A DNA stretch of 16,503 nucleotides from SG8-4 sp964562575 (lineage in GTDB: Bacteria; Planctomycetota; Phycisphaerae; Sedimentisphaerales; Anaerobacaceae), in NCBI GenBank assembly GCA_964562575.1, contig CAZLTY010000090.1:1-16503 (forward strand), given 5' to 3'. Numbering within the stretch: the first letter of the stretch is position 1; each line of letters begins with the position of its first letter. The position numbers were made by a program, and so were the translations under genes. Positions 7,010-13,277 of the stretch are shown here, piece after piece. The notes below the pieces were generated by a model. The model ran no database searches. It saw only the letters and a list, made by a program, of their open reading frames with translations, and had not been told where the DNA came from.

Positions 7010-7609
7010 TTACGCACTATGGCTATTGCTGTTTGCAACAATCTCAAGTATCCGGCCAATGCTCTTGATAGAAAAATCGGCGTATTCGGCAAACTCCTCA
7101 GCCTGACTATGGTTCGCCAGAAGCACCGCCACCGCACCTGCGGCCTTCGCACTGAGCAAGTCGAACAGATAATCGCCCACGAGAAGAGTTTCCCGTGGCT
7201 CTACGCCGAATTGCCGGCATAACTGCAGGACGCCGAACGCGTCCGGTTTCACCGGCCCGTCTTCGCGACCGATAACCGCATCGAATTGAAGGTTGTGCTT
7301 GCGGGCAATGGCAAAGGCATTGTCTCGCTCGTTACGTGTCAATATCCCGATATGAATCCCCGCGGTGCGAAGGGCCGAGAGCGTCTGGGCGGCACCTGGA
7401 TTCAATTGAGACTCTGTAACTGCCCTTTCCTCATGATAATGCAGTATTCTCTCGGCCTCCACACGCTGCTGGGACGTCATTTTCTCCATAGACTCCAGGA
7501 GGGGCCCGGAATCCGGGGAAAGGCCGATCTCCTGGCGAATGGCGTCAAAATCGAAATAGGGCTGGGTAATCGTCCCGTCCAGATCGAATATTACAGCTTT
7601 GAATGACAT
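7010..7609 (-). CDS. HAD-superfamily phosphatase (phosphoglycolate phosphatase-like)
   Basis: All four HAD motifs are present in the 199 residues. Motif I is FDLDGT with nucleophile D9 and acid/base D11. Motif II is ILTRNE with T91. Motif III is the lysine in GPVKPD (K121). Motif IV is GDYLFD with D146 and D150. The helical cap between residues 18 and 75 makes it a subfamily IA hydrolase, the group that includes phosphoglycolate phosphatase and pyrophosphatases acting on small phosphate esters. The exact substrate cannot be read from the sequence. ATG 7609 follows the LysR stop by 12 bases and lacks a clear ribosome site, so translation may depend on the upstream gene. It is the second gene of the leftward cluster. 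Confidence 0.87.
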   Translation of the reverse strand: MSFKAVIFDLDGTITQPYFDFDAIRQEIGLSPDSGPLLESMEKMTSQQRVEAERILHYHEERAVTESQLNPGAAQTLSALRTAGIHIGILTRNERDNAFAIARKHNLQFDAVIGREDGPVKPDAFGVLQLCRQFGVEPRETLLVGDYLFDLLSAKAAGAVAVLLANHSQAEEFAEYADFSIKSIGRILEIVANSNSHSA

Positions 7610-7621
7610 GTCGGTATTCTT

Positions 7622-8515
7622 TTACGGTTCCAATTCGGGTTTCTTGCGTAACAGTTCTATAAGATATCGGCCAGCTTGGCTCAACACCTTACCTTTACGG
7701 ACAATTATGCCGGTCGGCCTGACAAAATTCTCATTCGAGAAGCTGACAGCCTTTATCGTTCCGGCACCCACCTCCTGACCGATTGCAGTCCGGGGCAATA
7801 TGCTTATGCCTGAATCAATCTCTACGGCTCGTTTGACGGTTTCGATATTGTCGAATTCCATTACTGGACGCACAACCGTGCTGTATCGCTCCAGAATCCC
7901 GTCTATCCACGCCCGCGTCGGAACATCTTTCTCGAAAGAGATGAATCTTTCGAATTGGAGCCTGTGAATATCCACGAACGATTCACCAGACAATGGATGT
8001 TTGGGGCTGCAAACCAATGCGAGCGGCTCAGCTTCGAACTCATAAACGTCAAGCCTCTTGTCTCTCTTGGGAACGGCCACAAGTCCGATATCCACCCGCC
8101 CAGCCAGGACCAACTCATAGATTGTGCCGGAACTGAGGTACTCGACATGAACATTCACATCCGGATTGACTACCATGAATCTCTTGACGTAGTCGGCAAG
8201 CGTGTGCATGCCAATACTGAAAATCGCCGCGACGTTTATGCGGCTCACAGACGACTTCTCCAGGGCAGCCAGCTCGCTCTTGAGTTGCGCATATCTGTCC
8301 AGCACGTCCTTGGACGCCTGATAGAACAGCCGGCCCTGCTTTGTAAGCTCGATGGGCCTCTTCTTGCGGTTGATCAACTGGCACTTGTGCGCCAGCTCTA
8401 GTTGCGCCAGCTGCTGCGAGACCGCAGACTGGCTCAACAAATGCTTCTCGGCGGTTTTCGAGAAACTCCGCAGATCAGCCAGATCGCAGAATATTCTAAA
8501 CATGTCGATATGCAC
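7622..8515 (-). CDS. LysR-family transcriptional regulator
   Basis: This is a 297-residue LysR regulator. Residues 1-60 form the winged helix-turn-helix (FRIFCDLADLRSFSKTAEKH, then SQSAVSQQLAQLE and RKKRPIELTKQGRLFY). Residues about 90-297 form the periplasmic-binding-protein-like sensor domain, with the usual VDIGLVAVP and LALVCSPKHPLSG segments. I chose GTG 8515 (giving VHIDMFRIFCDL) because LysR proteins start just before this helix. The frame extends to 8611, but that part reads through a repeat-rich spacer. ATG 8503 is an alternative. It heads a tightly spaced group (HAD, LolA-like, HPr-like), which is unusual because LysR genes often face their targets. The uracil-DNA glycosylase gene lies divergently about 200 bases away. 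The effector is unknown. Confidence 0.9.
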   Translation of the reverse strand: MHIDMFRIFCDLADLRSFSKTAEKHLLSQSAVSQQLAQLELAHKCQLINRKKRPIELTKQGRLFYQASKDVLDRYAQLKSELAALEKSSVSRINVAAIFSIGMHTLADYVKRFMVVNPDVNVHVEYLSSGTIYELVLAGRVDIGLVAVPKRDKRLDVYEFEAEPLALVCSPKHPLSGESFVDIHRLQFERFISFEKDVPTRAWIDGILERYSTVVRPVMEFDNIETVKRAVEIDSGISILPRTAIGQEVGAGTIKAVSFSNENFVRPTGIIVRKGKVLSQAGRYLIELLRKKPELEP

Positions 8516-8605
8516 TATAAGCCCGCCTGATGCTCCCCATCGGCAAAAACGCGATCTCCGCAACTTTCGGACATCCTGTTGTACCGTATCAGTTTTACTA
8601 ATTGG

Positions 8606-8615
8606 GGACAAGTCC
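8606..8615. repeat. GGACAAGTCC palindrome
   Basis: Positions GGAC (8606-8609) and GTCC (8612-8615) flank AA in the LysR/UDG spacer, preceded by ATTGG. In my memory, ATTGGGGAC-type phrases recur in noncoding repeats of many bacteria, but I cannot count copies from this window. Confidence 0.35.
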
Positions 8616-8630
8616 TAAGGAAAGCCAAAA

Positions 8631-8673
8631 GGAAAAAGTTAAAAGTTTTGCCTTTTGCCTTTTCACTTTTTCC
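8631..8673. repeat. 15-bp inverted repeat with A/T-rich arms
   Basis: GGAAAAAGTTAAAAG (8631-8645) pairs with CTTTTCACTTTTTCC (8659-8673) with a single mismatch, around a 13-base loop that itself repeats TTTTGCC (8646-8652 TTTTGCC and 8653-8658 TTTTGC). It lies between the divergent LysR and UDG genes. The composition resembles short dispersed A-rich hairpin repeats. It could be a mobile-repeat remnant or a shared regulatory structure. It has no T-tract beyond the stem, so it is not a standard terminator. Confidence 0.6.
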
Positions 8674-8718
8674 TTCCCTTGTTGCCAAGCTCCGAACGTG
8701 TCGCTACAATTCGTGGCG

Positions 8719-9438
8719 ATGGGAAACGATGTGGACATAGGCAAAGTTATTCGACAGCACCTCGATATGGAGCAGTCCTTTGCTGGTTTTGCTCTCAAGG
8801 GTCCGAATTTCGAACGACAAGATCAGGAGGACAATATGGCCGTTGCCGAGAAAGCCGCTGAACTGGAAAAGATCGCCGACCAGGCCCGTCAATGTTGCAA
8901 GTGCGGATTGGGATCGGCGCGGACCAATGCCGTGCCCGGCGAGGGTAATCCCAACGCCCGCATAATGTTCGTCGGAGAAGCCCCCGGCGCCGACGAAGAC
9001 GCTCAGGGGCGCCCCTTCGTAGGCAGGGCCGGCCAGTTGTTGGACAAGATAATCATCGCCTGTGGGCTCAAACGAAGCGACGTCTTCATAGGCAACATAC
9101 TAAAGTGTCGCCCGCCGGGCAATCGAGATCCCCGGGCCGACGAGATAATAAGCTGTCTGCCCTACCTCCAGAGACAAATTGAAATAATCGAGCCCGAGAT
9201 TCTCATCGCCCTCGGCGCTCATGCAGCCAAGACGCTGCTCGACAGCACAAAGTCGATAGGCCAACTTCGGGGCCAGTTCCACGAATACTACACTCAGATC
9301 GGCCGGCCGCCTGTCAAACTTATGGCGACATATCACCCTGCTTATCTGCTGCGTAGTTATACGCCGGAGAATCGCAAAAAAGTCTGGGAGGACATGAAAA
9401 AGGTCCTCGCTGAACTCGACCTGCCGATTCCCAAATAG
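8719..9438 (+). CDS. Family 4 uracil-DNA glycosylase with [4Fe-4S] cluster
   Basis: The protein removes uracil from DNA at the start of base-excision repair. With ATG 8719 it has 239 residues. Motif A, FVGEAPGADED (84-94), is typical of family 4/5 enzymes, followed by GRPFVGRAGQLLD. Motif B is HPAYLLR (206-212). The four cluster cysteines are C59 and C62 (CCKC), C130 (ILKCRPPGNRDPR) and C146 (SCLPYL), in the order known from family 4 enzymes. The start is uncertain. ATG 8836 has a strong AGGAGG at a spacing of 5 and would give 200 residues starting just before the cluster, while 8719 keeps a helix (IGKVIRQHLDMEQSF) common as an N-terminal extension but lacks a ribosome site. The frame upstream of 8719 passes through the inverted repeat and is not coding. 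Confidence 0.93.
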   Translation: MGNDVDIGKVIRQHLDMEQSFAGFALKGPNFERQDQEDNMAVAEKAAELEKIADQARQCCKCGLGSARTNAVPGEGNPNARIMFVGEAPGADEDAQGRPFVGRAGQLLDKIIIACGLKRSDVFIGNILKCRPPGNRDPRADEIISCLPYLQRQIEIIEPEILIALGAHAAKTLLDSTKSIGQLRGQFHEYYTQIGRPPVKLMATYHPAYLLRSYTPENRKKVWEDMKKVLAELDLPIPK

Positions 9439-9455
9439 TCGACAATATGGAACAG

Positions 9456-10310
9456 TCACAGGTTGCCTTTGAGCAATTCCTGGAGCCTTGCGAGTTCGCC
9501 GGATTTCATGTGGTAACTGTGCTCAGCGTCGGGATATTGCTGATTCTCGACCTCGCTCTGGTAGGCTGCGAAAGCCTTGACAGTACGCTCGGCCAGATTG
9601 TCGTAACTCTTCGAGAATTTTGGACAAGACCCTTGAATCAGCCCCAGCACATCGGGGGCGATCAGTATCTGCCCATCACAGTGCGGCCCGGCCCCGATCC
9701 CTATCACGGGTACTTCGCAACGACTTGTGATAATCTCAGTCACCTCGGCGGCGGTCCCTTCGACGAGCACCATACTCGCACCGCTACCAACCATCTGCTC
9801 GGCGAGGCTAATCAATCCCATAGCCATCTCGGCGGTGGTCGCCTCGGCCTTGTATCGCCCGATCTTGCTTATGCTCTGTGGTCTTATGCCGATGTGCGCC
9901 ATTACCGCTATGCCGGCGTCACTAACGGTCTTGATTGTCTCCAACTGGGCGCTCGTAGCTTCGATCTTGACCATTTGCACCCCAGCCTCACTCATGAATC
10001 GACCGGCATTCTTCAACGCCTCGGCTCTTCCAACATGATAAGAAAGAAACGGCATGTCGGCAATGAGAAACACATTCGGGGCTCCCCGCCTTACCGCGGC
10101 GGTTATGGCGACCATAAAATCCATCGTCGCCGGAAGAGTCGAATCGAATCCGAGCACAATCTGCGCCGCCGAATCGCCCACCAATATCACCTGCACATCT
10201 GTCTGTGAAACGAGCCCCGCTGTTCCGTGATCGTAACAGCTAATCGCGACGATCTTGCGCCCCTGACGCTTGGCCGCGAGCAACTCTGCGATAGTGATCC
10301 GATTGTCCAT
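9456..10310 (-). CDS. panB: 3-methyl-2-oxobutanoate hydroxymethyltransferase (PanB), divergent
   Basis: PanB transfers a hydroxymethyl group from methylene-tetrahydrofolate to alpha-ketoisovalerate, the first step of pantothenate synthesis. The 284 residues show the expected TIM-barrel landmarks. VILVGDS holds D46, LIADMPFLSY holds D85, and VKIEAT holds K115 and E117; together these supply the metal ligands. MAHIGIRPQS (137-146), catalytic E184 in LVEG, and PVIGIGAGPHCDGQILIAPD (201-220) follow. Several positions deviate from the common sequence: KIEATS in place of KLEGG, HIGIRPQ in place of HIGLTPQ, and RYKAEATT after SISKIG. The family is clear but a paralogue with shifted substrate is possible. 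No panC or panD is adjacent. AGAGGG lies 11 bases before ATG 10310. It converges on the UDG gene with 17 bases between stops. Confidence 0.88.
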   Translation of the reverse strand: MDNRITIAELLAAKRQGRKIVAISCYDHGTAGLVSQTDVQVILVGDSAAQIVLGFDSTLPATMDFMVAITAAVRRGAPNVFLIADMPFLSYHVGRAEALKNAGRFMSEAGVQMVKIEATSAQLETIKTVSDAGIAVMAHIGIRPQSISKIGRYKAEATTAEMAMGLISLAEQMVGSGASMVLVEGTAAEVTEIITSRCEVPVIGIGAGPHCDGQILIAPDVLGLIQGSCPKFSKSYDNLAERTVKAFAAYQSEVENQQYPDAEHSYHMKSGELARLQELLKGNL

Positions 10311-10362
10311 AATTCAGACCCTCTGAAGAACTGACGTCGAAAGAAATAACAGCGCGATCGTT

Positions 10363-10391
10363 AGGTTATTTGAACAAAGTTCACTTTTCAA
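10363..10391 (-). promoter_or_regulatory. Likely panB promoter with embedded palindrome
   Basis: Read leftward, TTGAAA (10386-10391) is followed by a 17-base spacer and TAACCT (10363-10368), about 55 bases before the panB start. The spacer contains TGAACAAAGTTCA (10371-10383), a perfect palindrome around AAA, well placed to act as an operator. The -10 match is modest and no regulator is known. Confidence 0.35.
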
Positions 10392-10421
10392 GAATAAAGT
10401 AATATGATTTCTCGGCGGCAT

Positions 10422-10498
10422 TTGACCGCGTGAGAAAAAAAGTGAAACATTTTTTTCATTTCTGCCATTAAGATCTTGACGCGCATGGGAAAAAAGTG
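10422..10498 (+). repeat. Two ungapped TTGAC...AAAAAAGTG repeats, possible tandem promoters
   Basis: Copies at 10422-10444 and 10476-10498 share TTGAC at the start, a G at position 13 and AAAAAAGTG at the end, with no gap (15 of 23 positions identical), spaced 54 bases apart. The TTGAC could be a -35. Only the second has a possible -10 (TAGTTT, 10499-10504, spacer 17). Confidence 0.3.
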
Positions 10499-10504
10499 TA
10501 GTTT

Positions 10505-10673
10505 TCTATAGCTTTACCATTTTTTGCCTAAAGGATTATTAGGTATCTGCACGATTATTAATTAAGGATAATTAATATCTGAGAAGAAAAGGAGTTTTCG
10601 AGCCCGCTATTATCAGCTTTTCATCACCCTCCTCCGAAGCCAGATTCTGTCTTTATTGGAATCTGGCTTTTTT
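10505..10673 (+). ncRNA. Candidate small RNA ending at an intrinsic terminator
   Basis: A strong rightward terminator at 10637-10673 has no protein gene before it on this strand, since panB points the other way. The transcript would start after the TTGACG/TAGTTT pair (10476-10504), so the left end is approximate. Inside it are an 8-bp hairpin (TATTAATT 10556-10563 with AATTAATA 10570-10577), AAAAGGAG (10587-10594) with no start codon at proper distance, and an exposed CCCTCCTCC (10627-10635) that could pair with ribosome sites or with the internal AGGAG. I do not recognise an RNA family. Confidence 0.35.
10637..10673 (+). terminator. Rho-independent terminator
   Basis: AAGCCAGATTC (10637-10647) pairs perfectly with GAATCTGGCTT (10659-10669) around an 11-base loop, and the stem runs straight into T's up to 10673. 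This is the best intrinsic terminator in the window. A 7-bp repeat, CCCGCTA (10603-10609) and TAGCGGG (10673-10679), encloses it and could form an alternative structure. Confidence 0.75.
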
Positions 10674-10809
10674 AGCGGGAACATATGTTAATATGGGAAT
10701 TATCCTTTGCGTCGCATTTGTCATTGTAGGATATATAGCAAATCTACCGCCCAATTGATTGCTTCAGTAGATTGCCCTGCGTTACTTTCAACCCGCATCG
10801 CGTTACATC

Positions 10810-10837
10810 TTGCCATTCAACCGCTTTTCTGTATTAT
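10810..10837 (+). promoter_or_regulatory. Promoter placed for a leaderless SDR transcript
   Basis: TTGCCA (10810-10815), a 16-base spacer and TATTAT (10832-10837) precede ATG 10846 by only 8 bases, so transcription would start at or within 1-2 bases of the start codon. No ribosome site is visible between. An overlapping TATATA (10835-10840) has a 19-base spacer. Confidence 0.45.
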
Positions 10838-10845
10838 ATAGACGT

Positions 10846-11619
10846 ATGGAAAGCAAACTTTTTGGCTTATCGGCAAAGACAGCATTGGTTACCGGCGGCA
10901 GCAGAGGCATCGGCCTGGCGATCGCAAAGAGTTTGGCTAATCAGGGGGCCGACGTGGCAATCGTCTCTCGCACCGGAGAGCAGCTCGAAACGGCCGGCAG
11001 GCAAATTCAAGCCGAGACTCAAAGCAATGTGTGGACTTTCACTTTCGATCTGGCAAATACCGAATCGATAGAGGATCTTTTCGCCAGTGTAATCGCCAAA
11101 ACAAAGGGTATTGACATTCTCGTCAATTGCGCCGGGACGACCATCCGCGGGTCTGCCGAAGATGTTGACGTTGCCACCTGGAACAAGGTCATTGAGGTGA
11201 ACCTCACTTCGGCGTTCGTTTTGTCACAGGCATTTTGCCGGCATCGAAAAGACGTCAAGAAAGCGGGCAAGATCATCAACATCGGCTCATTGACATGTCA
11301 CGCGGCAAGGCCCACAACGGCGGCGTACGCCAGTAGCAAAGGCGGCTTGCTCATGCTCACAAAGACCCTGGCCGTCGAATGGGCCAAGTACGATATCAAC
11401 GTAAACGCGATCGGACCGGGCTACATCGCCACCGAACTGACCGAACCGCTGTGGACTGATGAGGAGTTTGACCGTTGGGTCCTTTCGAAGACTCCGCTCG
11501 CCAGGTGGGGCAAGCCCGACGACCTCGTGGGCGCAGCGGTTTTGCTCGCCTCGAAGGCGGGCGATTTCATTACCGGTCAAATCATCTATGTCGACGGCGG
11601 CTGGCTCGCCCTGTTATAA
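10846..11619 (+). CDS. SDR-family dehydrogenase, gluconate 5-dehydrogenase/KduD-like
   Basis: This 257-residue classical short-chain dehydrogenase has the cofactor motif TGGSRGIG (16-23), NCAG at 94-97 (C replacing the second N of NNAG), N119, and the catalytic triad S148, Y161 and K165 (YASSK). The PGYIATELTEPLW segment and the end DFITGQIIYVDGGW match the subgroup acting on sugar acids, such as gluconate 5-dehydrogenase and 2-dehydro-3-deoxygluconate 5-dehydrogenase. The substrate remains inferred. ATG 10846 is chosen because it opens the usual LFGLSAKTALVTGG start; upstream codons from 10810 would include the promoter. No ribosome site precedes it. The isochorismatase-ThuA gene begins 52 bases after its stop and is probably co-transcribed. 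Confidence 0.9.
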   Translation: MESKLFGLSAKTALVTGGSRGIGLAIAKSLANQGADVAIVSRTGEQLETAGRQIQAETQSNVWTFTFDLANTESIEDLFASVIAKTKGIDILVNCAGTTIRGSAEDVDVATWNKVIEVNLTSAFVLSQAFCRHRKDVKKAGKIINIGSLTCHAARPTTAAYASSKGGLLMLTKTLAVEWAKYDINVNAIGPGYIATELTEPLWTDEEFDRWVLSKTPLARWGKPDDLVGAAVLLASKAGDFITGQIIYVDGGWLALL

Positions 11620-11671
11620 AGCCGAGATTTCACGACAAACTTTGGACTAACTCTGTTTGGAGGCAATTCAC

Positions 11672-13267
11672 ATGTGTATCAGTAAGGTCAGAGCTTCAAG
11701 CGTAGTGTTTCTCCTGGCAGCGAGCCTGCTGCTCGCAGCATCACAAGAGGCAAAATCTCAGACGAACAAAGACACGTTAACGCTTCTGGCCCGAAGCAGA
11801 CAGGAGATACCGTCAGCAGCAGGCGAATTCAGAGTACTCAGCAAGAAACTGCACTGGGCGCCCTCGCAGACCGCCATCATTATCTGCGATGTGTGGGACC
11901 AGCACTGGTGCAAGGGAGCCACCCGAAGAGGAGTAGAGCTTGCGCCGCTAATAAACGAGGTCGCCTCCAAAGCCCGCGACAGAGGCGTGCTGATAATACA
12001 CGCCCCCAGCGGCACGATCGATAACTACGAGAACCACCCCGGGCGCGAGCATGCCCGCAGCGCACCGAAGGCGGCGAACCTGCCCAAGGACATCGCCAAA
12101 TGGTGCAGGTGGATCGATCACAATGAAGAGGCCATCGGCTATCCCATCGATCACTCCGACGGCGGCTGCGACTGTGAGCCGGCGTGCAAGCAGACCAATC
12201 CCTGGCGCGGGCAGATAGATACTATCGAGATCAGCAACAAAGACGCCGTCAGCGATTCGGGCGTCGAGATGTGGAACCTGCTCGAGCATCGCGACATCGA
12301 CAACGTCATCATCATGGGCGTGCACACCAACATGTGCGTGCTCGGCAGACCTTTCGGCCTGCGCAACATGGCGCGATACGGCAAGAACGTCGTGCTCATG
12401 CGCGACCTTACCGACACGATGTACAATCCCCGCATGCACCCGGTGGTCAGCCATTTTACCGGCACGGACCTGGTAGTCGAACACGTAGAGAAATTCGTTT
12501 GCCCCACGGTGACATCGACCGCGTTGACGGGCAGACCGCAATTCACCTTCAAGAACGATCATCGCCCACGTGTCGTTTTCATCTCCGCCGAGAGCGAATA
12601 CGGAGCCGCCGAGTCATTGCCCGGCTTTGCACACGAGCTGGAAACGAAGTACGGCCTGTGCTGCGAAGTTCTTCAGGGCAGCACCCAAAAGAAGGGCGAT
12701 GACCGCAACTATGTTCCCAATATGGAGGCTCTGACCGGCGCGGATCTGGCCGTCCTGTTCGCGCGGCGAAGGTCGCTGCCGGCTGCCGACATGAAGTACT
12801 TCCGCGACTACATGGACAGCGGCAAACCGTTGATTGGGTTGCGCACTGCCAGCCATGCGTTCGACACGCGAGGCAGTGCGCCCGAGGGCTACGCCGAGTG
12901 GCGAGATCTCGATCCCACCGTTCTCGGCGGAAGCTACCATGGCCATCACGGTAGCGGGCCAACGTGCACCGTCACGCTCGCCGAGAGGGCGAAAAGGCAT
13001 CCTATACTCGCCGGCGTCAGCTTGCCGTTTACGAGCAACGGCTCGCTGTACGAGGTGCGCCCGCTGGGCAAGCGGACGAGGCAACTTCTGATCGGCACCA
13101 TCGGCGGCGCCGAGCCCGAGCCGGTGGCCTGGACCAACAGGTACGGCAAGTCTCGCGTTTTCTATACGTCGCTAGGTCACCCGGACGACTTCAGGAACGA
13201 GCATTTTCGCACCCTCCTAATAAACGCCGTGTTCTGGGCCATAAAGAAGCCCGTGCCACAGCAATAA
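11672..13267 (+). CDS. Secreted isochorismatase-like/ThuA-like fusion protein
   Basis: This 531-residue protein starts with a signal peptide (MCISKVRASSVVFLLAASLL, cleavage likely before residue 31). Residues about 65-280 are an isochorismatase-like cysteine hydrolase domain: IIICDVWDQHWC supplies the acidic residue (D73), VIIMGVHTNMC supplies the likely nucleophile C222, and LMRDLTDTMYNP follows as in the family. A cysteine-rich insertion (C166, C168, C172) is notable. Residues about 299-525 are ThuA-like (glutamine-amidotransferase-like fold), with VVFISAESEY, GGSYHGHHG, HPILAGVS and YTSLGHPDDF. Isochorismatase relatives cleave amides or vinyl ethers; ThuA proteins are linked to sugar metabolism without a settled reaction. 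I chose ATG 11672 because GGAGG lies 8 bases upstream. It follows the SDR gene and converges on the GH123-like gene with 10 bases between. Confidence 0.88.
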   Translation: MCISKVRASSVVFLLAASLLLAASQEAKSQTNKDTLTLLARSRQEIPSAAGEFRVLSKKLHWAPSQTAIIICDVWDQHWCKGATRRGVELAPLINEVASKARDRGVLIIHAPSGTIDNYENHPGREHARSAPKAANLPKDIAKWCRWIDHNEEAIGYPIDHSDGGCDCEPACKQTNPWRGQIDTIEISNKDAVSDSGVEMWNLLEHRDIDNVIIMGVHTNMCVLGRPFGLRNMARYGKNVVLMRDLTDTMYNPRMHPVVSHFTGTDLVVEHVEKFVCPTVTSTALTGRPQFTFKNDHRPRVVFISAESEYGAAESLPGFAHELETKYGLCCEVLQGSTQKKGDDRNYVPNMEALTGADLAVLFARRRSLPAADMKYFRDYMDSGKPLIGLRTASHAFDTRGSAPEGYAEWRDLDPTVLGGSYHGHHGSGPTCTVTLAERAKRHPILAGVSLPFTSNGSLYEVRPLGKRTRQLLIGTIGGAEPEPVAWTNRYGKSRVFYTSLGHPDDFRNEHFRTLLINAVFWAIKKPVPQQ

Positions 13268-13277
13268 GGCCTGCAAC

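Larger units (their letters stand above)
10311..10845. other. 535-base AT-rich spacer between panB and the SDR gene
   Basis: No protein frame of useful length with a ribosome site is visible on either strand. The spacer holds, in order, the likely panB promoter with a palindrome (10363-10391), two TTGAC...AAAAAAGTG repeats (10422-10444 and 10476-10498), a hairpin of seven A-T pairs closed by G-C (10434-10457), a possible small-RNA region ending in a strong terminator (10637-10673), the palindrome AACATATGTT (10680-10689), and the SDR promoter (10810-10837). Confidence 0.7.

Noticed and set aside
6988..7152. Upstream extension of the LolA-like frame
   Set aside because: It overlaps the HAD gene; a strong GGAAGG site and a signal peptide fix the start at 6987.
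8516..8611. N-terminal extension of the LysR frame
   Set aside because: It runs from the repeat-containing spacer; LysR homology begins at HIDMFRIF, so the start is GTG 8515 or ATG 8503.
8602..8718. N-terminal extension of the uracil-DNA glycosylase frame
   Set aside because: It translates the inverted repeat at 8631-8673 and has no family resemblance.
9447..10208. Open plus-strand frame of 253 codons
   Set aside because: Antisense to panB, which has clear family motifs; an artefact of GC-rich codon use.
10434..10457. GAAAAAAA/TTTTTTTC hairpin as a terminator
   Set aside because: The stem is almost all A-T and no transcript is expected to end there; it more likely reflects A-tracts near promoters.
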